Assembly (NCBI GenBank): GCA_964469815.1
Contig: CAYXZC010000005.1
Location: forward strand, 1 to 53,554
DNA length: 53,554 nucleotides
DNA from: MGBC163016 sp964469815
GTDB lineage: Bacteria; Actinomycetota; Coriobacteriia; Coriobacteriales; Eggerthellaceae
Direction: 5' to 3'
Shown: positions 25,109 to 33,760 of the stretch, piece by piece
Layout: each line of letters opens with the position of its first letter
Position numbering within the stretch: the first letter of the stretch is position 1
Notes under the pieces: generated by a model
The model's input: only the letters and a program-made list of their open reading frames with translations
Databases searched by the model: none
What the model was told of the DNA's origin: nothing
Program-made: the position numbers and the translations under genes

Positions 25109-26032
25109 ATGGCAGACATAACAGAGGTCGATTTTATTTGGAAAAACGGGGAATTGGTTCCTTGGGCCGAGGCTACGACCCATGTTCTTTCGCATTCGCT
25201 TCATTATGGTTCGGGTGTTTTCGAAGGAATCCGCTGCTATAAGGATCCCGATTCGGATAAGAGCTTCGTGTTCCGCCTTCGCGATCATATGGAGCGCCTT
25301 CATCGCAGCGCCAAGATTGCAGCGATCGACCTGCCTTACAGCGTAGATGAGCTTTGCGATGCCACGGTCGAGACCATTCGTGCGAACAAGCTTCCATCTT
25401 GTTATATCCGTCCGCTTGTTTATCGTGGCTATGGCGTTATGGGTGTTGACCCAACAGGAGCTCCGACCGATGTGATTATCGCATGCTGGCCATGGGAATC
25501 CTATCTTGGTGATGATGCGCTTGAGAACGGTGTGGCTGTAGGAGTTTCTTCCTGGCGCCAGCGTTCGATCAATGCTGTGCCTCCTGCTGTTAAGTCGACT
25601 GCAGCTTATTTCAATTCGCTCCTTGCCAAACTAGAGGCGAAAGAGCACGGATACACCGAAGCGGTCATGCTCAATGAAGAGGGAAAGGTCTGCGAGGGCA
25701 CCGGCGAGAACATCTTCGTTGTTCGTGACGGCATCCTGTCCACGCCTCCTCTGTCCGATGGTGTGCTCGAAGGGGTAACCCGCGATAGTATCATGGTCTT
25801 GGCTGATGAGCTTGAGATCCCGGTGATAGAAGAGAGCCTGACACGCAGCGATCTGTATATCGCCGATGAAGTGTTCATGACGGGCTCCGCTGCCGAGCTC
25901 ACGCCTATCGGGTCGGTGGACAATCGCACGATCGGCAAGCCCGGCGATATCACCCGTAGGTTGCAGGACAGGTTCTTCGAGGTTGTCTATGGACACGACG
26001 AGGAGTATGCCGACTGGCTTACTGAGATCTAG
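25109..26032 (+). CDS. ilvE: Branched-chain amino acid aminotransferase
   Basis: A 307-residue fold-type IV PLP enzyme. It shows SLHYGSGVFEGIRCY, the Schiff-base lysine in AVKSTAAYFNSLLAK, EGTGENIFVVRDG, LEGVTRDSI and TGSAAELTPI, all standard for IlvE. It interconverts branched-chain amino acids and their 2-oxo acids. AAGGGG precedes the ATG. cimA follows 49 bases later, which fits a branched-chain amino acid function. Confidence 0.94.
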   Translation: MADITEVDFIWKNGELVPWAEATTHVLSHSLHYGSGVFEGIRCYKDPDSDKSFVFRLRDHMERLHRSAKIAAIDLPYSVDELCDATVETIRANKLPSCYIRPLVYRGYGVMGVDPTGAPTDVIIACWPWESYLGDDALENGVAVGVSSWRQRSINAVPPAVKSTAAYFNSLLAKLEAKEHGYTEAVMLNEEGKVCEGTGENIFVVRDGILSTPPLSDGVLEGVTRDSIMVLADELEIPVIEESLTRSDLYIADEVFMTGSAAELTPIGSVDNRTIGKPGDITRRLQDRFFEVVYGHDEEYADWLTEI

Positions 26033-26081
26033 TCTACATCTTTAGATATAGATTGAATCTCGATCAGATCTCGATCTTCCC

Positions 26082-27719
26082 ATGGCACGGATCTACACAT
26101 ACGATTCCACTTTGCGTGACGGTGAGCAGGCTGAAGGGATCAGCTTGTCTTTGGAGGACAAACTGCTCATCGTCCGCTGCTTGGATGATTTCGGCATCGA
26201 TTACATCGAGGGTGGTTTTCCTGCATCGAATCCCAAGGACATAGCCTTTTTCGAGACTGTTGCCGAGATGAATCTTAAGCATGCGCAGATCGCTGCGTTC
26301 GGCAACACCTGCAAGAAAGGTGTTTCTGCAAAGGACGACAAAGGCTTGCGCGATCTGCTGGATAGCGGTGCGCCTGTTGTCACCATCGTTGGGAAATCGT
26401 GGAATGAGCAGGTCACGCGTGCTTTGCAGACCACGCTTGAAGAGAACCTTCGCATGATCCGCGATTCGGTGGCTTTTCTGAAGGCTTCAGGTAGACGTGT
26501 GGTGTTCGATGCGGAGCATTTCTTCGATGGTTACAAGGCTGATCGCGCTTATTCGATGGAATGCATACGGGCGGCTCATGAAGCCGGAGCCGATTCGATC
26601 GATCTGTGTGAGACGAATGGCGGGGCTCTTCCCTTTGAAGTGGAGGCCATCGTAGCTGACGTGGTGGCGCAATTCCCCGATCAGGCATTCGGTATCCATT
26701 GTCACAACGATTCAGGCTGCGCTGTTGCGAATACGCTAGCGGCTGTTCGTGCGGGTGCTACCGAGGTGCAAGGCACCATGAACGGTATCGGTGAACGTGT
26801 TGGCAATACCGACCTTCTGACTGTTATCGCCGACCTTGAGCTTAAGATGGATTGCACGGCCGTTGGGTCTGAGAATCTTAGAAGGCTGACGGAGGTTTCT
26901 CGATACATCGGCGAGGTCGTGGGCGTTTCGGTCTCGCCGCATAATCCGTATTCCGGCCGATCGGCTTTCGCGCACAAAGGCGGCTTGCACGCCAGCGCCA
27001 TCGCACGTTTTCCGCAGGCTTATGAGCATGTATCGCCTGAAGCTGTGGGAAACAACGCCCGCATGGTGGTCAGCGAGCTTGCTGGAAAAGCATCTCTCGT
27101 TCAAAAGGCGGCAACGCTCGGGATCGATCTTTCTGAGAATGAAGATGACATACAGACAATACTTGATGACATCAAGAGTCGTGAAGCGCTCGGTTATACC
27201 TATGAGGTTGCTGATGCTTCGCTCGCGTTGCTCATCATGCGGCATTTAGGAACCTATGTTCCGGCTTTCACCCTTGAGAGCTTTCGCGTTATAGTCGATG
27301 ATCGCGAGGATACCGGCGCGCTTGCAAAGGACGCTTTTTCTGAGGCAACGATCAAGATCCATGTAGGGGAGAATCGTTATGTGGCCACAGGCGAAGGTGC
27401 CGGTCCGGTGGGTGCGCTCGACAGTGCGCTGCGCATGGCTATCACCGAATCATTTCCGGAGGTGGCCGATATGGAGCTTGTGGATTACAAGGTTCGGCTG
27501 CCAGATGAGAGCGAAGGCACGAATGCCCTTACGCGGGTGACCATCACCACATCCGATGGTTGGGGAACCTTCGGTACCGTCGGCGTTTCAGAGAATGTGA
27601 TCGAGGCATCCTGGAATGCGCTTGTTGAATCCATCGAATACGGATTGATCCGACAGGCGGATAGAGCAGCCAAATGCGGCAACGCTGCGATAACGAATAC
27701 TTCACAGAGATGTGAATAG
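26082..27719 (+). CDS. cimA: (R)-citramalate synthase
   Basis: A 545-residue enzyme of the isopropylmalate synthase family. The barrel begins YDSTLRDGEQAEGISLSLEDKL; HCHNDSGCAVANTLAAVRAGATEVQGTMNGIGERVGN carries metal-binding histidines; PHNPYSGRSAFAHKGGLHASA follows. A C-terminal LeuA-type regulatory domain occupies about 400-525. The DSTLRDGEQAEGIS and GGFPASNPKD patterns favour CimA over LeuA. It condenses pyruvate and acetyl-CoA to citramalate for isoleucine synthesis independent of threonine. No clear ribosome binding site precedes the ATG, so coupling to ilvE or a weak start is possible. Confidence 0.9.
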   Translation: MARIYTYDSTLRDGEQAEGISLSLEDKLLIVRCLDDFGIDYIEGGFPASNPKDIAFFETVAEMNLKHAQIAAFGNTCKKGVSAKDDKGLRDLLDSGAPVVTIVGKSWNEQVTRALQTTLEENLRMIRDSVAFLKASGRRVVFDAEHFFDGYKADRAYSMECIRAAHEAGADSIDLCETNGGALPFEVEAIVADVVAQFPDQAFGIHCHNDSGCAVANTLAAVRAGATEVQGTMNGIGERVGNTDLLTVIADLELKMDCTAVGSENLRRLTEVSRYIGEVVGVSVSPHNPYSGRSAFAHKGGLHASAIARFPQAYEHVSPEAVGNNARMVVSELAGKASLVQKAATLGIDLSENEDDIQTILDDIKSREALGYTYEVADASLALLIMRHLGTYVPAFTLESFRVIVDDREDTGALAKDAFSEATIKIHVGENRYVATGEGAGPVGALDSALRMAITESFPEVADMELVDYKVRLPDESEGTNALTRVTITTSDGWGTFGTVGVSENVIEASWNALVESIEYGLIRQADRAAKCGNAAITNTSQRCE

Positions 27720-27737
27720 AATGCAGTGACTTTCATC

Positions 27738-27884
27738 TTGTCATCCTGAGCAACGCGCAAAGTACTTGAGCGAAGAAGGATGAAGATGATGTGGGCTATA
27801 GCGATTATGGCTTATACCTTGTCGGGATATTCATTTGATATGAATAGAACATATACGACAATGGGGTAAGCCATAATCGCGCCC
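27738..27884. repeat. TCATCCTGAGC repeat fragment and large imperfect hairpin
   Basis: A degenerate GTCATCCTGAGC...GAAGGATGA repeat at about 27738-27782 is followed by a long hairpin. GGGCTATAGCGATTATGGCT...TTGTCG (27794-27824) pairs with CGACAATGGGGTAAGCCATAATCGCGCCC (27856-27884). An inner stem, TATTCA/TGAATA, caps it. It lies directly upstream of the TrpR-like gene and could be a mobile hairpin element or a regulatory structure. Confidence 0.55.
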
Positions 27885-27937
27885 TATGTTCTGAGCGAGA
27901 GTAAAGGACCTTTTTGTATTGCAGGTTTAGAAAGGAT

Positions 27938-28246
27938 ATGGATCTACGTATGGCGGATTCCAATGAGATAAGAAGTCCCGAGGTCGACGACCTTTTGCAT
28001 GTGTTGGCGCAGATGGATGATGAGGATGAGATCTATTCGCTCCTTGAGGATCTGTTCACCATTCGTGAGATCCGTGAAACATCGCAGAGACTGGCGGTGG
28101 CGCAACTTCTTGACCAGGGACAGTCATATTCATCGATCGTTTCCAAGACCGGTGCATCTGCTACCACCATTGCACGCGTATCGAAATGCTTGAGCCATGG
28201 TGCCGGAGGATATGAGATCGCGTTGGGAATCCTGCAGGATTCGTAG
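27938..28246 (+). CDS. TrpR-like YerC/YecD-family DNA-binding protein
   Basis: About 102 residues with the Trp-repressor superfamily fold: a helical DDLLHVLAQMDDEDEIYSLLEDLFTIREI segment, then the helix-turn-helix LLDQGQSYSSIVSKTGASATTIARVSKCL, as in the YerC/YecD family. The ligand and targets are unknown. AAAGGA lies immediately before the ATG at 27938, unusually close; ATG 27950 is the alternative. The upstream large hairpin could hold its operator, but this is not shown. Confidence 0.85.
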   Translation: MDLRMADSNEIRSPEVDDLLHVLAQMDDEDEIYSLLEDLFTIREIRETSQRLAVAQLLDQGQSYSSIVSKTGASATTIARVSKCLSHGAGGYEIALGILQDS

Positions 28247-28251
28247 CATCG

Positions 28252-28405
28252 AACCCAAAGAAGAACCCAAGGGAACCCAAAGGGACGCGCCCAAAGGGAC
28301 GGGGTAAATGGGTCGCTTTGCTAACAGTTTATATTGATAGTGATAAAGCGACCCATTTACCCCGTCCCTTTGGGCGCGCAATATCCCCGTCCCTTTGGGT
28401 TCTTC
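28252..28405. repeat. GGGACGGGG-family inverted repeat with CCCAAA stems
   Basis: A perfect 33-bp inverted repeat (28287-28319 with 28345-28377) contains CCCAAAGGGACGGGGTAAATGGG, with outer units GAAGAACCCAA and TTGGGTTCTTC. Here the stem bases are CCCA/TGGG instead of TGTCA/TGACA. A GCAGATCT stem-loop of the other family follows at 28408-28425. Confidence 0.8.
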
Positions 28406-28441
28406 GTGCAGATCTTTAGATCTGCACAACCCGGTCACGGC

Positions 28442-29137
28442 TCACCCGATCAGCTTCAGCAGATCTGCCGGTTTCTCGATCATCATGTCAGGTGCCGAAT
28501 CACCCTCTTTAGGAAAGTCCGTGCGCTTGTGGTATCCCCATGGAACAGCTACTGCGAACAAGCCTGCATTGTGAGCAGCGAGCATATCGCTAGGAGAATC
28601 GCCGATATATACCGTGTCGATAGGTGCTGCACCCATCACTTGCATGGCAAGCTCTATCCCTGTTGGGTCGGGCTTTCGCGGACAGGTGGGACTTTCGCCG
28701 AGCATGACATCGAACAGGTCGGGCAAGCATTGGTCTATCACAAGATCCACACCCGATTGGAGCTTGTTCGATACTACTCCCAGCTTGCACCCGTGTTCCT
28801 TCAGCCGATCGAGCGTTTCCTTCATTCCGGCATATGGAACCGTGTGTTCGTAATAATCGTAGAACTTCTCGTTCCAAAGCTTCATAGCCGCCTCTTCAGC
28901 TTCAGGCGATGCGTCTTCAGGAAGCGCTTGGATCATCAACCGACGCACACCGTTACCGACAAACGATAGGATCTCTTCCTGTGTCCGCGTGGGATAGCCA
29001 AGCGATTCGAGGATGCCATTGGTCAGAAGAACCAGGTCGGGCAATGTGTCCAAGAGCGTTCCATCCAAATCGAAGATGAAGTTATCGAATGCCCGCGGAT
29101 GTTCACTGTCAGAATTTTTCTTATTGAGGATACCCAT
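28442..29137 (-). CDS. HAD-family phosphatase, phosphoglycolate phosphatase-like
   Basis: A 231-residue haloacid dehalogenase-type hydrolase. It has nucleophile motif FDLDGTLLDT, a helical cap, motif II VVSN, Lys in PRKPDPTGIELAM, and motif IV YIGDSPSDMLAAHNAG. It resembles Gph/PpaX proteins, which dephosphorylate 2-phosphoglycolate or pyrophosphate; the substrate cannot be fixed from sequence. AAAGG lies seven bases before the ATG. It is convergent with the TrpR-like gene across the repeat. Confidence 0.88.
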   Translation of the reverse strand: MGILNKKNSDSEHPRAFDNFIFDLDGTLLDTLPDLVLLTNGILESLGYPTRTQEEILSFVGNGVRRLMIQALPEDASPEAEEAAMKLWNEKFYDYYEHTVPYAGMKETLDRLKEHGCKLGVVSNKLQSGVDLVIDQCLPDLFDVMLGESPTCPRKPDPTGIELAMQVMGAAPIDTVYIGDSPSDMLAAHNAGLFAVAVPWGYHKRTDFPKEGDSAPDMMIEKPADLLKLIG

Positions 29138-29192
29138 TGCATGACCTTTCGGGAGGGATTTCTTCTAATAGCGATTCTACCCTCATTTCTTT

Positions 29193-29657
29193 TCATAGAT
29201 CGATCTCGGCATAATCGATATTGAATTCGGCATGGATCCAATCGAAGAACTGTGCGCAATCGAATGTCGGGATAAGGTCAGATTCGAAATCGGATCCGTT
29301 TCTTGTGATTATCGCATCTGCTCCTGAATGCAATGCTGCGTTATATATGAGGTAGTCCTCGGGGTCACCCCATTGGGATGCAAGCATCATGTCTACTTCG
29401 CTTGATCCGATGGGCAGGACTCCTATGAATGATCGCAGCCCCCTCAAAGACCTCAAAGCAGAAGGCAACCGCTGCTTTTTTCCTCCATCGGAGAGAATGT
29501 ATACAAGGTCGGTCATTTGCGATGAGGTAATTTGAAGATCGAATTCGCCAGCGCGCCCGCAGATAAGAAGCTTTCGGGCATCTTCGAAGAATGGTTCGCG
29601 TTGATGCAGGAAATCGACGATGATATTGGTATCCAAGATCAGTTTCAGCCGCGCCAT
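29193..29657 (-). CDS. PIN-domain (VapC-like) toxin
   Basis: A 154-residue PIN domain with LILDTNIIVDFL, a central DPEDYLIYNAAL and a C-terminal ITRNGSDFESD supplying the acidic metal ligands. It follows its antitoxin gene after three bases on the minus strand. It resembles the PIN proteins at 7088 and 36302 in layout (DTN...DF/LL and ITRN..DF) more than the one at 14010. Confidence 0.85.
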   Translation of the reverse strand: MARLKLILDTNIIVDFLHQREPFFEDARKLLICGRAGEFDLQITSSQMTDLVYILSDGGKKQRLPSALRSLRGLRSFIGVLPIGSSEVDMMLASQWGDPEDYLIYNAALHSGADAIITRNGSDFESDLIPTFDCAQFFDWIHAEFNIDYAEIDL

Positions 29658-29660
29658 GGA

Positions 29661-29960
29661 TCATACCAACCCTCTTGCATGCAATCGATCCATTCTGATC
29701 TCGGCATCGGACATAGTATCGAACCTCGTTTCGAATGATCTTGTGTCCAACAAGGAATCTATGAACGAAGCGGCTGCATGCCATTTCATCGGATCATCGG
29801 TGGGGGATTCTTCCAAAAACGATGCAGACCTTTCGGCTATCAGCTTCGAATACATGCTATTGATAGCCTGGGAGGCATTCAGTCCGACATCTTGGAGCAC
29901 AGCATTTCCTGCCTGCTTCTTCGATGCCGGCATTCGACCCGTAACCATAACGTCAGCCAT
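29661..29960 (-). CDS. RelB-type antitoxin
   Basis: A 99-residue protein. Its N-terminus (VTGRMPASKKQAGNAVLQDVGLNASQAINSMYSKL) matches the RelB/DinJ DNA-binding fold. The rest is helical and should bind the PIN toxin downstream. The start at 29960 is supported by GGAGG five bases upstream; the frame extends further without support. A TGTACAA/TTGTACA inverted repeat lies 41 bases upstream. Confidence 0.8.
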   Translation of the reverse strand: MADVMVTGRMPASKKQAGNAVLQDVGLNASQAINSMYSKLIAERSASFLEESPTDDPMKWHAAASFIDSLLDTRSFETRFDTMSDAEIRMDRLHARGLV

Positions 29961-30001
29961 GGTCGCCTCCTTATGGAACATTTCAAAGACATGATGTATA
30001 G

Positions 30002-30021
30002 TGTACAACATGAATTGTACA
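30002..30021. promoter_or_regulatory. Inverted repeat TGTACAA-N6-TTGTACA, probable toxin-antitoxin operator
   Basis: The two seven-base halves are perfect reverse complements and lie upstream of the minus-strand antitoxin gene at 29960. TATACTT and similar -10-like sequences lie nearby for the divergent ABC operon. Confidence 0.6.
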
Positions 30022-30150
30022 ACACATGAGGATGGAATGCAATGAGAATCATTCGGTATACTTAATGGATCGAATTTGCCTTGCATGCTTCAAGGGCATC
30101 GCTTCGAAGCTTTGCGAAGGAACGCGTCCCTCGAAGAAAAGGAGGGGAAG

Positions 30151-30855
30151 ATGGTATGCGCTTTTCCGCTCGAATGCCGCGGGCTCACCAAAAGGTACGG
30201 CAACACGCCTGCGCTAAATGATGTGTCGCTTGCGCTTCTGCCGGGTCATGTCGTGGGGCTTCTGGGTCCGAATGGAAGCGGGAAGACGACGCTTCTCAAG
30301 CTTGTTGCCGGGCTTCTGCAGCCGACAGCAGGAGAGATCCTCGTGAACGGCATCTCTCCAAGTGCAGCTACCAAAGCCCAGGTGTCCTATCTTCCTGAGC
30401 GTCCGTACTTTGCACCCTCAATGAAGGTTCAGGATGCTATAGCGTTCTTCGAGGATATGTATGCTGATTTCGATCGCGCTCTTGCCCAGACGATGATATC
30501 GGATCTGGGGATAGACCCGGCGGTCAGCTTCTCCGCTCTGTCCAAGGGTATGAAGGAGAAGGTGCAGCTAGCCTTGGTCATGGCTCGGCGCGCTTCGATC
30601 TATTTGCTCGATGAGCCGATCGGTGGCGTGGATCCCGCTGCACGCGATTACATAATGAGCACGATCATCGGCAACTATCGAAAAGATGCTACGGTGCTCA
30701 TCTCTACGCATCTTGTATACGATGTTGAGAAGGTTCTGGACGATGTCATCATGCTGAATGCAGGGAATGTCATTGCTAATTGTACGGTGGCGCAGTTCAG
30801 AGAACAGACAGGTCTTAGTCTGGATGAGTATTTCAGGAGGATGTTCGCATGTTAG
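30151..30855 (+). CDS. ABC transporter ATP-binding protein (exporter type)
   Basis: A 234-residue ATPase. Walker A is GPNGSGKTT (39-47), the signature is LSKGMKEK instead of LSGGQ (as in YtrB/BcrA-like ATPases), and Walker B is IYLLDEPIGGVD; the H-loop is in ISTHLVYDVEKV. The start at 30151 is set by GGAGGGG. It overlaps the following permease gene by seven bases. Such two-gene exporters are often governed by YtrA-type GntR regulators, but the one in this window is 25 kb away. Substrate unknown. Confidence 0.9.
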   Translation: MVCAFPLECRGLTKRYGNTPALNDVSLALLPGHVVGLLGPNGSGKTTLLKLVAGLLQPTAGEILVNGISPSAATKAQVSYLPERPYFAPSMKVQDAIAFFEDMYADFDRALAQTMISDLGIDPAVSFSALSKGMKEKVQLALVMARRASIYLLDEPIGGVDPAARDYIMSTIIGNYRKDATVLISTHLVYDVEKVLDDVIMLNAGNVIANCTVAQFREQTGLSLDEYFRRMFAC

Positions 30856-31688
30856 GGAAGCTGCTGAAATACGATTTCGCCTTTTTGGCGAAACCCTTGG
30901 GCATCTTGCAGATCATCGCGATCGGCGTTGCGTTCGTGGCCACGGCATGCGGATTCGTGGGTTATTGGATAGGCGAGATTGATGGCGCTCATTTGGAGCT
31001 GTTAACGGCGTTTGCCTTCATGGGCGTTGGTTTCGGATTCATCGGTCTTGTTTGTTTGGTTCCGGCAACGTTCGTTATCGTTTTGTACAGGTTCTATTCG
31101 AATTTCTTCACCGATCAGGGTTATCTTACTTTTACGCTTCCGGTGAAGGCATCTGAGCTTCTATGGTCGAAGCTGATCGCAGGATTCATATGGTTGATGA
31201 TCTCTGCGTTCGTGGCGTTCTTCGGGATGGTAGTCATCGGAGCGGCAGCTTCGGGTTTCGTTTATGGGCTGGATATTGATGATTCGATCCCGTATTGGGT
31301 TTTGAGTGTGTCATCGAATTGGTACACGGGGGATTCCAACAATTTCTTTAGCGTTTTCTTCGGCATCATAGGTTCGATCCTGTCAATCACAGCGGCTCTC
31401 ATAACGGCATACATGGGCTTCACGCTTGGATCTGTGTGGGCTGGCAAGCATAAGCTGGCATGTGGTATCGCTCTTTTCATCGGGATATACTGCGGGATTG
31501 GGATCATCTCTTCCGTGCCGGACGTGATCATAACCATAAGCCTTTCCGACTTTTTCTACGATGCAGGATTCTATAGCGCTGTGGGATGGGTGTTGTATGG
31601 ATTGCACATCCTGCGTGACGTAACTGTCTGCATCGTTGGATTCTGCATCACGCTGTTTTGCCTTAACAAGCACTTGAACCTGAGCTAG
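30849..31688 (+). CDS. ABC transporter permease
   Basis: A 279-residue membrane protein with about six helices. The beginning, MLGKLLKYDFAFLAKPLGIL, and the segment GYLTFTLPVKASELLWSKLIAGFIW are typical of ABC-2-like permeases paired with YtrB/BcrA ATPases. It should form a half-transporter with the preceding ATPase. Substrate unknown. Transcription appears to end in the 310-base region downstream, though no clear terminator is seen. Confidence 0.85.
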   Translation: MLGKLLKYDFAFLAKPLGILQIIAIGVAFVATACGFVGYWIGEIDGAHLELLTAFAFMGVGFGFIGLVCLVPATFVIVLYRFYSNFFTDQGYLTFTLPVKASELLWSKLIAGFIWLMISAFVAFFGMVVIGAAASGFVYGLDIDDSIPYWVLSVSSNWYTGDSNNFFSVFFGIIGSILSITAALITAYMGFTLGSVWAGKHKLACGIALFIGIYCGIGIISSVPDVIITISLSDFFYDAGFYSAVGWVLYGLHILRDVTVCIVGFCITLFCLNKHLNLS

Positions 31689-31831
31689 TGGGTAGTTGCG
31701 AGTATCCTGAATAGCATTAAGTTACGTATTGATTCGTAGCAGTATTCTCTGCATACCGTGTAGATGGCGGATCGCATTCACTTTTGTCTCATAGAACTCT
31801 TTCTGCTAAACAGGCTGCGCGAAATCATAAG

Positions 31832-31860
31832 TTGACAAAAGTTTGATGTCCAAGTATTAT
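31832..31860 (+). promoter_or_regulatory. Sigma-70 type promoter for the ATP-grasp gene
   Basis: TTGACA (31832-31837), a 17-bp spacer and TATTAT (31855-31860) make a near-consensus promoter. The hairpin TTGGATATCCAA follows at about 31873-31884, where an operator could act. Confidence 0.7.
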
Positions 31861-31905
31861 GCTTTGAAATTGGTTGGATATCCAAGTAATGTTAGATCCG
31901 AAGCA

Positions 31906-31975
31906 CGGACAACGGGGATGCACTGACGGACAACGGACGCGGAACGGGACAACGGGGACGTAGCTTATTGTCCCA
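31906..31975. repeat. GGGACAACGGGGACG repeat variant in the 310-base gap
   Basis: Repeated GGACAACGGGGA and GGGACAACGGGGACG units, with a partial inverted TTGTCCC at 31968-31974, resemble the GGGACGGGG family with a changed stem (GACAA/TTGTC). Apart from this repeat and the promoter, the gap from 31689 to 31998 holds nothing I can identify. Confidence 0.5.
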
Positions 31976-31998
31976 GGCATGGAGGAGGGAAGCAGGTC

Positions 31999-32937
31999 GT
32001 GATCAATACAGATAGCCATACGATCATTGTCGGTCTGCTCTTCGAGTCCGATGAATGGTCTGATCACAAATTGGCCTCCGAGATAGACTCTGCGCTCAAT
32101 GCGGATGCCTTGTCGGACGCATCGCGGCCGCTTCATGAGGTTCGCATGGTGAACATGCAGGATCAGAATGCGGCCGCGCAAGCGCTTGCATGCGATGTTC
32201 TTGTAAGCCGTGTTTTCGCCAGCGCATTGAATCGCGGTCACGAGCGTGCGCTTGAGCAGATGGACGAGCTGTTATCGAAGCTGGAAGAGTCCGGCATTCT
32301 CTTTTTGAACGAGCCGCGTGCTCATCGTTTCGAGGTTGACAAGGTCGCTTCCACGAGCGCTCTGCAAGAATCAGGCATCGCAGTCCCCCGCATCTTCCAA
32401 AGAGCATACCCTGAAAATCTGCAAGCAGATAGATTTCAGTTCCCCTGCATCATCAAGCCGAATTGCAGCGGTCGTACTACTGATACTGCTGTCCTGCAAA
32501 ACATCACGGAAGCGGACGCATTCATTGAAAGTGTGCCGCATCGTGAATTCATCGTTCAGGAATATATTCGGCCTGATAAAGGGTTCATCACGCGTATCGA
32601 GATCGTCGGCGGGAAGGTTGCGCTCGTTGTAAAGCGAAGCGTGGCTGAAAACGGGCTTTCGGCGTATCGATTCGGTAGCACATACGAGCTTTACGATGAT
32701 GTGCCGGGCGACATCATTGCGGATGCGGAAAAGGCGGCGAACGTCCTTGGCTTCACCTTCGGGAGCTTCGACATCATCGAGACGGATCGTGGCAATTTCT
32801 TCATCGATGCCAACAGCGTGTCGAATGTATCGGAGGATTGCACAGAGATATTCGGAATGGATCTAATGAAGGAGCATGCGAAAGAGATCGTAAGGATCAT
32901 TAAGCAAGTTGAGCGGGAAAGAGACGTTCCGGCGTGA
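31999..32937 (+). CDS. Stand-alone RimK-like ATP-grasp protein
   Basis: A 312-residue protein. The C-terminal two thirds form an ATP-grasp fold: FPCIIKPNCSGRTTDTA (ATP-binding lysine and loop), EFIVQEYI, and FDIIETDRGNFFIDANSVSN (Mg ligands, the family's final D/E..N). The N-terminal part (SHTIIVGLLFESDEW...) is a pre-ATP-grasp domain. Such enzymes join a carboxylate to an amine or thiol. No peptide substrate, partner enzyme or transporter is adjacent, so the product is unknown. The start is GTG at 31999 with GGAGGAGGGA upstream. Confidence 0.8.
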   Translation: MINTDSHTIIVGLLFESDEWSDHKLASEIDSALNADALSDASRPLHEVRMVNMQDQNAAAQALACDVLVSRVFASALNRGHERALEQMDELLSKLEESGILFLNEPRAHRFEVDKVASTSALQESGIAVPRIFQRAYPENLQADRFQFPCIIKPNCSGRTTDTAVLQNITEADAFIESVPHREFIVQEYIRPDKGFITRIEIVGGKVALVVKRSVAENGLSAYRFGSTYELYDDVPGDIIADAEKAANVLGFTFGSFDIIETDRGNFFIDANSVSNVSEDCTEIFGMDLMKEHAKEIVRIIKQVERERDVPA

Positions 32938-33046
32938 GTTTAGGAACGTCCCAAAATCACGAACGAGCATGAGCAGATGAACGGTGGGAGAAATGAGCGT
33001 TTTGGAACGTCCTTTTTGCTCTTTTGCTCATTAGAGAGGAGAGAAG

Positions 33047-33715
33047 ATGCTGTCGATCAAAGAGGTATACGAGCTGTTCGAGGAAGTGGGATGTTGTAGC
33101 TTCGCAACGCTTGATGGAAATGGTGGCGTGGATTCACGCATCGCGCATTTCTTCGCTTACGATGATGAAGGTCTGTACTTGCGCACGATGTCGGGCAAGC
33201 CGTTCTATCGTCAGATGATCGAAGGTGGGAAGCTTTCTGTCTGCGGCGAGCACACCGATGGGCCTTGCGTGTGGGATGAGGACAACATGCCGCATTTCCA
33301 GCCTGGATACATGGTGCGCGTGAACGGAGATGTGCGCCTGCTCACTCCCGAAGAGACCGAGCGTCACATCAAGGAGAACCCGCTTTTCGCCGTGGCCGAA
33401 TATGACATCAAGAAATATCCTGAGACCGAGGTGCTCGTTTTGCACAGCGCATGGGGCGAGCTCTACAAATACGACTTCAACATGGTGCACATGGATCACA
33501 AGGTGCTTCGTGAGCGCTTCGCATGGGGCGGCGCGACTTTCACAGAGCCGGGATTCCGCATCACCGATGAATGCATCGAATGCGGATCGTGCGCATCCGC
33601 CTGCACGCATAAGGCCATCATCCCTGGGTCGCCTTACAGCATTCGCGGTGCGTGGTGCGACGAATGCGGCAATTGCCACAACGTATGCCCGGTCGGTGCC
33701 GTAGTGGAGAAGTAA
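33047..33715 (+). CDS. PNPOx-like flavin domain fused to a two-cluster ferredoxin
   Basis: A 222-residue protein. Residues 1-145 form a split-barrel flavin-binding domain of the pyridoxamine phosphate oxidase type (LFEEVGCCSFATLDGNGGVDSR; LYLRTMSGKPFYRQM). Residues about 180-220 carry two [4Fe-4S] motifs, CIECGSCASACTHKAI and CDECGNCHNVCPVGAV. The fusion implies electron transfer between ferredoxin-type clusters and a bound flavin. The substrate is unknown. GAGAGGAGAG precedes the ATG. A MarR regulator follows 45 bases later. Confidence 0.85.
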   Translation: MLSIKEVYELFEEVGCCSFATLDGNGGVDSRIAHFFAYDDEGLYLRTMSGKPFYRQMIEGGKLSVCGEHTDGPCVWDEDNMPHFQPGYMVRVNGDVRLLTPEETERHIKENPLFAVAEYDIKKYPETEVLVLHSAWGELYKYDFNMVHMDHKVLRERFAWGGATFTEPGFRITDECIECGSCASACTHKAIIPGSPYSIRGAWCDECGNCHNVCPVGAVVEK

Positions 33716-33760
33716 CGTAAGAACAGGGACGATAAGGCAAACGAAAGGAGCAGGATCTAA

